From DATHNF01 sp035486285 (GTDB taxonomy: Bacteria; Patescibacteriota; Saccharimonadia; Saccharimonadales; UBA4665), in the NCBI GenBank assembly GCA_035486285.1, contig DATHNF010000031.1, positions 1 through 10,586 on the forward strand: 10,586 nt of DNA, in the 5' to 3' direction. A program made the position numbers and the translations under genes. Below, in pieces: positions 6,411 to 10,586 of the stretch. The stretch's first letter is position 1; each line of letters starts with the position of its first letter. The notes under the pieces were generated by a model. That model worked only from the letters and a program-made list of their open reading frames with translations. It was not told where the DNA came from and did not search any database.

Positions 6411-9400
6411 AATAAACGCTAATAAAAAAATACTTTTCCTAGTCGCTTTTGCCGGCTTCATGCTTTTTGGTTTCCTCGGTGGCGGAAGCGCCAAAGCCTA
6501 TGCTGAGCAGTGTAGTATTTTGACCGGTAATCCCCACGACTTCGCGGGGCTTCAGGTTGGTTTCGCCGTTGAAAAACCAGATGGCACACCTGATACGCCC
6601 AGTGACTACAATAATATCACCCTACGTATCGGCACTGCCTATCCGTCTTATTCTAATTATAACGGCAGTCTCAATAGTAGCGGCAACGGCTATTACAATA
6701 TGTATAATCCTAACAATGGTTCTAGGACTATAGCGGAAAGCTTCCATCCTGTTGGTGGCCAAAGCAGCTGTTTAGGTAATAATTACGGGGTAGTCCTCAG
6801 TAATGATGGCACAACAGACGTCAGTGGTAATCAATGGGAGCTTGACTGCGATTATAGTTATCGAGTAGAAGGCGGAGAAAATCCAGGACTGCCCTATCAA
6901 CAGTTCAACTTATATATAACCAGTAACAGTGCGCCCGACGGTATCCCCAATCTACCTGGGGCCTACTGGACGGCTCAAATTAATAGTTCAGGTAATGGGG
7001 TAGGGGAAAATCCAGCTCCAGGCTCAGGCGGCTTTAGCAGCGGCAACCCCTTAGTGGTGGCTCCGGCAAATGGTAACACGGCTAGAGTGACTTATATTTA
7101 TCACGAAGGATCCATTCCACCACCCAAACTACCGCCGGGTGAACCTGGCGGAGCTGCCTTAACTTGTACTACTCTCCAGTATACGGCAGGTATTTATAGC
7201 AATGGGAAAGAATCGTATCAGGAATATGGTTTAGTCACACTATCGGGCGCTACAGTTGGAAGTGGTACGACTATATATGGCGCAGATGCTCCGATCGGCC
7301 TCACTGGAACCAAACGCGCCACGAGGCCTAGTGACGTTAATGGAGGTACGCAGCTTAACTCTATTGCTACCAATATTATCCCCACTGGTAAAACCGCGTC
7401 AGTCACTATTGTCGTGTATTACGGTAGCGGTAACTATTTGACAACGATTACGGCAACGACCCCACAGTGTTATCAAGCAAGTTGTCAGATAGATAGTGTC
7501 GTGGGTAATTTGCCAGACGGAGAGTTCAGTAACGGAGGATCTGGTATGGCAACCGTAACGGTTTACAATAATAGTTATGATGCGGGAGATCAACTAGGTA
7601 TACCATCGAGTCTTAATGGTGGTGCCAACCCTCTGATAGTACAAACCAATCTTGGGAACTCAGGAGCATTTGGAGGTGTGCCTAGTAATGGCACGGCAAC
7701 AGTTCAGGTTCCCATTATGGCCCCCACTAGTGGAAGTAGCTTTTCGATTTCGGCTGGAGTTGCCTTTGCTAGTGACTTCTGGGTGAGCGCGCCTCCTCCA
7801 GCCTGTTCGGGCTTAGGGGGTGTTGGCGGAAATCCCGTTTCTATTTACCAGCCGCCATTACTGAGTATCAATAGTGCCATATGTGGCTCAACGACTCCTA
7901 CGTTAAATGGCTGGGCTTTTGCACAAAACAATGAACAGGCGGCCTCAATTTATGTCGAGGCGTACGTTGATGGTCCTAAGGGCTCTGGGACGGCATTGCC
8001 GGGGAATCCTTTCATTGCGAATGTACCCAGGCCTGACGTTGACGCGGCCTATGGAATTACTGGTGACCATGGTTTTAGCATTGCTATTCCCGCGCAATAC
8101 CAGGACGGGCAGGACCATACATTCTATGTATATGCTGATGATCCCAACGGTATTCAAAATACGGGGCCGGCCGAAATAACTATGACTGGCTGTGAATCGT
8201 TTCATCTACAGCCGGGGGCCAATGGCGGTACGCTTAGCCCGACAGCTGAGGCTCCGACCAGTTTTGATGGTGCAGCGATTGTCACCGTGACTTATGGTGC
8301 GGGCAACAGTGCAACCTATAATTATCCTAGCTTTCCTGGAGTGCCTGCCAGTGTCTCCTATACCATTTCGAAAAACGGCACTGTTCTCAGCTCTGGCTCA
8401 GTTCCTGCTCCGAATCCACCTAATAATGGACGCTTCAATGATACAAGCTATACGCCTCCTGCAGTTTCAATAGCGCCTGGTTCTTATGAAGCGGGATACA
8501 ATTATTGTGTTAACGTAAGCGGTTCGCCGATAGCTGGGTTTATTCAAAACGACGGCACGATATTAAGCGTGTCAGATAATGGTCCTGATACGCAATCCAG
8601 TTGTGATATAGTTGTAAACCGGCCGTTTTTCAAAGTCTATAATGGTGGGCTCTCGGCGGGCGGAGTGTTTAGTTCCGTCGGTGGCAGCTGCCCGGCTAAT
8701 AGCGGCGAACTGGCCGGTTGGAATAATGATAGTGGTACGCAACCGAACTACGGTGCCAGTACGCAACTGAGCGCTCTGGCGAGCGGCGATATTGTCGGCT
8801 TTGCCAGCAACCAATCAGCCTTTGGTAACCTGTCTACAAGTTTAAGTTTCGCAAACACGGTGCATACTACTGGGTCTGGCGGGGCCGACGGGAGTGAATA
8901 TAGCCCGAATCTTGGCGGTGATTTTGGTGGCTGCCCAACCCTCACTTCGGCATCACCTCCTACTAGTGGGGATACTTCTACTATTGCTGGCGGTTCCTCA
9001 CTCGGCTCCATAACAATCAGCCCTGGAGATAATAAATCTATCTTCGTGAATGGTGACGTCTACATAACCGGCAATATCCTATACAAAGGCGATAACGGGC
9101 TGACCGGGCCGGGCGCAGCCTGGACGAGCGCTGCTGATGTTCCGTCATTTGTGCTGCACGCTAGCGGTAACATACACATCGCGCCTGGCGTCACCGAATT
9201 GGATGGTTTGTATATCGCGGAACCATCGTCAGGCGGCCCAGGCGGTACAATTTATACGTGTAGCCCTGGCGTTGGCGCTATTCCGCAAAGCTTCATCAAC
9301 AATGCTTATTCCACCTGCAATAAACAGTTAACAGTTTACGGAAACTTCGTTGCTAACAAAGTCAGCATGATGCGAACCTATGGCTCGCTGCGCGACGAGA

Positions 9401-10077
9401 CACCAAATCCGGGCGCCCCCGGTACGCCTGCCACTCCCGGCACTCCTGGCACCCCCGGCACCCCTGGAGCTGACACTGCTCTGACGTGGAGTAGCACTGG
9501 CCCTGTAGCGGGCATGAATTGTACGCAGATTACCGAACCATCCGATCCTCATGGATGGGACAATAACTATCTATGTGAGCCAACCTGGTCAACTATAAAG
9601 TTAAGTTGGTCAAACTCCGGGCTTAGTGGAGCGCAAAGTGCCGCGACTCCCGATTGTACGGCTGATTGGCAGAGTATTGTTAATCGCGCTCCAGCTGAAA
9701 CTTGGAATGACGATTATCTGTGCAGCAACTATCCCATAACGCTTCAGCATGGTAACGATCCTACCAAGTACTGCACATTAATTACCGAGCCGTCTGAAGA
9801 CGGCTGGCAGCCAGTGCATGTTTGTTTGAGCAAACCTGTTGCCGGTACCCCCGGCACCCCCGGCACTCCTGCCACCCCTGGCACTCCACCATCGGCGCAA
9901 CTTGCCAATCCTTGCAGTAATACTCCGCCAGGTTTCGTGCCACTTTCGCCGCAGACATGTGCCGCTGAAGTCTTTGACTTCAGCCCGGAAATATACCTGT
10001 CAACGCCAGCTGAGGCGCCTCCAAGTGGCGGAACCACACAATATGATGCCATAACCAGTTTGCCACCGGTGCTATGA
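6400..10077 (+). CDS. Large secreted multidomain surface protein, probably pilus-associated, 1225 aa
   Basis: The ATG at 6400 overlaps the previous stop by 11 nt; a TTG 12 codons earlier is less likely because a clean signal peptide starts at the ATG: Lys-rich start, hydrophobic 11-26, then AKAYA with cleavage after A35. The body (36-480) is Gly/Asn/Ser/Thr-rich, beta-prone and Cys-dotted. Residues about 488-590 form a recognisable domain with GWAF (504-507), RPDV (544-547), GDHGF (555-559) and YVYADD (576-581), a pattern also found in actinobacterial surface and hydrolase proteins. The C-terminal module (742-1225) starts FFKVYNGGLSAGG, has SIFVNGDVYITGNI (880-893) in a beta-helix-like stretch, then RTYGSLRDE, and ends EVFDFSPEIYLS (1190-1201). 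Between these last two lies a GTP/Cys-repeat insert. The module resembles large proteins encoded beside pilus genes in Saccharibacteria (from memory). There is no C-terminal anchor or LPXTG motif. An adhesin role is inferred. Confidence 0.88.
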   Translation: MVSKINANKKILFLVAFAGFMLFGFLGGGSAKAYAEQCSILTGNPHDFAGLQVGFAVEKPDGTPDTPSDYNNITLRIGTAYPSYSNYNGSLNSSGNGYYNMYNPNNGSRTIAESFHPVGGQSSCLGNNYGVVLSNDGTTDVSGNQWELDCDYSYRVEGGENPGLPYQQFNLYITSNSAPDGIPNLPGAYWTAQINSSGNGVGENPAPGSGGFSSGNPLVVAPANGNTARVTYIYHEGSIPPPKLPPGEPGGAALTCTTLQYTAGIYSNGKESYQEYGLVTLSGATVGSGTTIYGADAPIGLTGTKRATRPSDVNGGTQLNSIATNIIPTGKTASVTIVVYYGSGNYLTTITATTPQCYQASCQIDSVVGNLPDGEFSNGGSGMATVTVYNNSYDAGDQLGIPSSLNGGANPLIVQTNLGNSGAFGGVPSNGTATVQVPIMAPTSGSSFSISAGVAFASDFWVSAPPPACSGLGGVGGNPVSIYQPPLLSINSAICGSTTPTLNGWAFAQNNEQAASIYVEAYVDGPKGSGTALPGNPFIANVPRPDVDAAYGITGDHGFSIAIPAQYQDGQDHTFYVYADDPNGIQNTGPAEITMTGCESFHLQPGANGGTLSPTAEAPTSFDGAAIVTVTYGAGNSATYNYPSFPGVPASVSYTISKNGTVLSSGSVPAPNPPNNGRFNDTSYTPPAVSIAPGSYEAGYNYCVNVSGSPIAGFIQNDGTILSVSDNGPDTQSSCDIVVNRPFFKVYNGGLSAGGVFSSVGGSCPANSGELAGWNNDSGTQPNYGASTQLSALASGDIVGFASNQSAFGNLSTSLSFANTVHTTGSGGADGSEYSPNLGGDFGGCPTLTSASPPTSGDTSTIAGGSSLGSITISPGDNKSIFVNGDVYITGNILYKGDNGLTGPGAAWTSAADVPSFVLHASGNIHIAPGVTELDGLYIAEPSSGGPGGTIYTCSPGVGAIPQSFINNAYSTCNKQLTVYGNFVANKVSMMRTYGSLRDETPNPGAPGTPATPGTPGTPGTPGADTALTWSSTGPVAGMNCTQITEPSDPHGWDNNYLCEPTWSTIKLSWSNSGLSGAQSAATPDCTADWQSIVNRAPAETWNDDYLCSNYPITLQHGNDPTKYCTLITEPSEDGWQPVHVCLSKPVAGTPGTPGTPATPGTPPSAQLANPCSNTPPGFVPLSPQTCAAEVFDFSPEIYLSTPAEAPPSGGTTQYDAITSLPPVL
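9409..9468 (+). repeat. Gly-Thr-Pro array 1
   Basis: Encodes residues 1004-1023 of the large protein: a leading Pro, then triplets GAP-GTP-ATP-GTP-GTP-GTP and a Gly. These are collagen-like Gly-X-Y triplets with one Ala for Gly, far too few for a stable collagen helix alone and more probably a stiff linker. The DNA is a local GC-rich tract of repeated GGCACCCCC/GGCACTCCT-type units. Confidence 0.85.
9481..9834 (+). repeat. Three Cys-bracketed Trp repeats (about 40-47 aa period)
   Basis: Encodes residues 1028-1145. Unit 1 starts LTWSSTG and has C1041...GWDNNYLC1059; unit 2 starts LSWSNSG and has C1086...TWNDDYLC1108; unit 3 starts LQHGND and has C1125...GWQPVHVC1142. The shared pattern is (L-x-W-S)-x-x-G ... 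C-T-x-I-x-E-P ... W-(D/N/Q)-x-x-(Y/H)-(L/V)-C, with C-x16-21-C spacing. Each pair probably makes one disulfide. Unit 3 is degenerate (no WSxxG). Units 1 and 3 share CTxITEPS, which unit 2 lacks. Confidence 0.75.
9841..9888 (+). repeat. Gly-Thr-Pro array 2
   Basis: Encodes residues 1148-1163: after Ala, triplets GTP-GTP-GTP-ATP-GTP written in register from G1149. It shares DNA blocks with array 1 (for example CCCCCGGCACCCC and CCCGGCACTCCTG), so the two are direct repeats flanking the Cys-repeat segment. Confidence 0.85.
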
Positions 10078-10191
10078 TCAATTACAATAGAAGTAAATTC
10101 TAAGCAGGAAATAGATATCAAAAATGGGTGGGCACCAATATTACGATCAAACATTGATACCGGGCCAGCGGCCGTTCATCGATGGTGCTTA
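10078..10191. other. Spacer with no feature seen between the large surface gene and the pilM promoter
   Basis: AT-rich at first, then a GC-rich patch (ACCGGGCCAGCGGCCG, near 10159-10174). I see no stem followed by a U-run, no open frame worth calling and no RNA gene. GGTGGGCACC at 10127-10136 is too tight a palindrome to be a hairpin. Confidence 0.5.
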
Positions 10192-10200
10192 TGCTATAAT
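10192..10200 (+). promoter_or_regulatory. Perfect extended -10 promoter upstream of pilM
   Basis: TGCTATAAT matches the extended -10 element exactly (TATAAT at 10195-10200). No convincing -35 box is seen 16-18 nt upstream. Transcription should start at about 10207, one base before an ATG at 10208 and some 54 nt before pilM. Confidence 0.65.
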
Positions 10201-10207
10201 TCGACTG

Positions 10208-10264
10208 ATGAAAAGCACTATATGCTGGGTACAAAGCGGCACTACGGTAGGGGCTAGATCATGA
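10208..10264 (+). CDS. Possible 18-aa leader ORF upstream of pilM
   Basis: An ATG placed at the predicted transcription start opens an 18-codon frame (MKSTICWVQSGTTVGARS) whose TGA overlaps the pilM ATG as ATGA. The layout would suit a leaderless small peptide that couples translation into pilM, or the frame may simply be chance within the pilM 5' UTR. No homology is recognised. Confidence 0.25.
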   Translation: MKSTICWVQSGTTVGARS

Positions 10265-10586
10265 GCTCCTTACTCAGTAATTCTTCTGACTTCTTTGGTC
10301 TGGACATAGGTACCACCGCTGTCCGTTTGGTGCAGCTGCATGGTGGTACTCCCAAGACGTTGGTCAAATACGCCTATGTGCCTTTGCAGAGCACACTAGC
10401 GCTCAGCGAATCCAAGGCCGACCAGCAAAAACTCGCCCAAACGGTCGCACAACTGGTCAGTCAAGCGCATGTCAGCACTCGGAACGTCGCGGTTGGCATT
10501 CCTTCTAGCCGGGTCTTCACGACCGTTGCTGATGTCGACCGGCTGCCCACCAGTGAGCTCGACAAAGCTATTCGCTATCAAGCTGA
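10261..10586 (+). CDS. pilM: Type IV pilus assembly protein PilM, N-terminal part
   Basis: PilM is an actin-like ATPase of the FtsA fold that sits at the cytoplasmic face and docks with PilN to link the pilus motor to the inner-membrane alignment complex. The first 108 residues are present; the gene continues past the right edge. The N-terminal phosphate-1 loop is visible as FGLDIGTTAVRLVQL (12-26), and the SHS2-type subdomain follows with VAVGIPSSRVFTTV (about 77-90) and the acidic LPTSELDKAIRYQA (about 95-108), all typical of PilM. The ATG at 10261 has a modest AGGGG 7 nt upstream and overlaps the stop of an 18-codon leader frame. Its own extended -10 promoter suggests it starts the main pilus operon, with pilN, pilO and others expected to the right. 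Confidence 0.9.
   Translation, partial: MSSLLSNSSDFFGLDIGTTAVRLVQLHGGTPKTLVKYAYVPLQSTLALSESKADQQKLAQTVAQLVSQAHVSTRNVAVGIPSSRVFTTVADVDRLPTSELDKAIRYQA

Noticed and set aside
9409..9888. True collagen-like domain
   Set aside because: The arrays do read as Gly-X-Y (mostly Gly-Thr-Pro), but each has only about five or six triplets and one Ala in place of Gly. They fit linkers better.
9409..9888. CRISPR-like or non-coding repeat array
   Set aside because: The repeats are in frame within a continuous coding sequence, and units are short triplet codons without unique spacers.
9744..10154. 136-codon minus-strand ORF with GVPGVAGVPGVPGVP
   Set aside because: It is the antisense reading of GTP array 2 and its flanks. 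The GC-rich repeat keeps this frame open, and there is no signal for a start.
1..10586. Alternative genetic code (TGA read as Trp or Gly, as in some Patescibacteria)
   Set aside because: The 1225-aa gene ends in a TGA at a natural protein end and Trp is encoded by TGG throughout, so standard stops fit.

Overview
The window reads as a chromosomal segment of a member of the candidate phyla radiation, most likely a Saccharibacteria (TM7)-type Patescibacterium. This rests on a pilM start directly after a very large secreted protein whose C-terminal module ends in EVFDFSPEIYLS, an arrangement I associate with that group, and on short intergenic spaces. The standard genetic code is used, with TGA as a stop, and base composition looks close to balanced. 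The lineage is an inference from gene content.

Left part (1-4613): the window opens inside the 3' end of a plus-strand gene (2-277), whose product resembles the C-terminus of a glycoside hydrolase. It converges on a drug-efflux-type locus. On the minus strand a MarR-family regulator is followed by a 728-residue MMPL/RND-family transporter. Divergent from the regulator, on the plus strand, lies a 14-helix-type DHA2 major facilitator. The marR/MFS spacer holds a consensus-like sigma70 promoter whose -35 box lies inside overlapping TTGAC/GTCAA palindromes. This is the expected layout for a MarR repressor controlling its own locus and the neighbouring exporter.

Middle (4614-5435): a small secreted protein with six cysteines, on the minus strand, converges on the MFS gene. 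It has its own good promoter and Shine-Dalgarno site. Its family is not recognised.

Right part (5436-10586): this looks like the edge of a type IV pilus locus. A membrane-anchored 324-residue protein, possibly SurA/PrsA-like, has a promoter that would give an almost leaderless mRNA. It overlaps by 11 nt a 1225-residue secreted multidomain protein. The large protein has a signal peptide, a Cys-containing beta-rich body, an RPDV-type domain, and a C-terminal module. That module is interrupted by a cassette of three Cys-bracketed Trp repeats between two short Gly-Thr-Pro arrays. After a 183-nt spacer with a perfect extended -10 box and an 18-codon ORF comes pilM, which runs off the right edge. 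A working picture is that the chaperone-like protein and the large protein make a surface or pilus-associated adhesin, next to the pilus assembly genes.

No rRNA, tRNA, CRISPR array, insertion sequence or convincing intrinsic terminator was seen. No gene-free stretch exceeds 300 bases.
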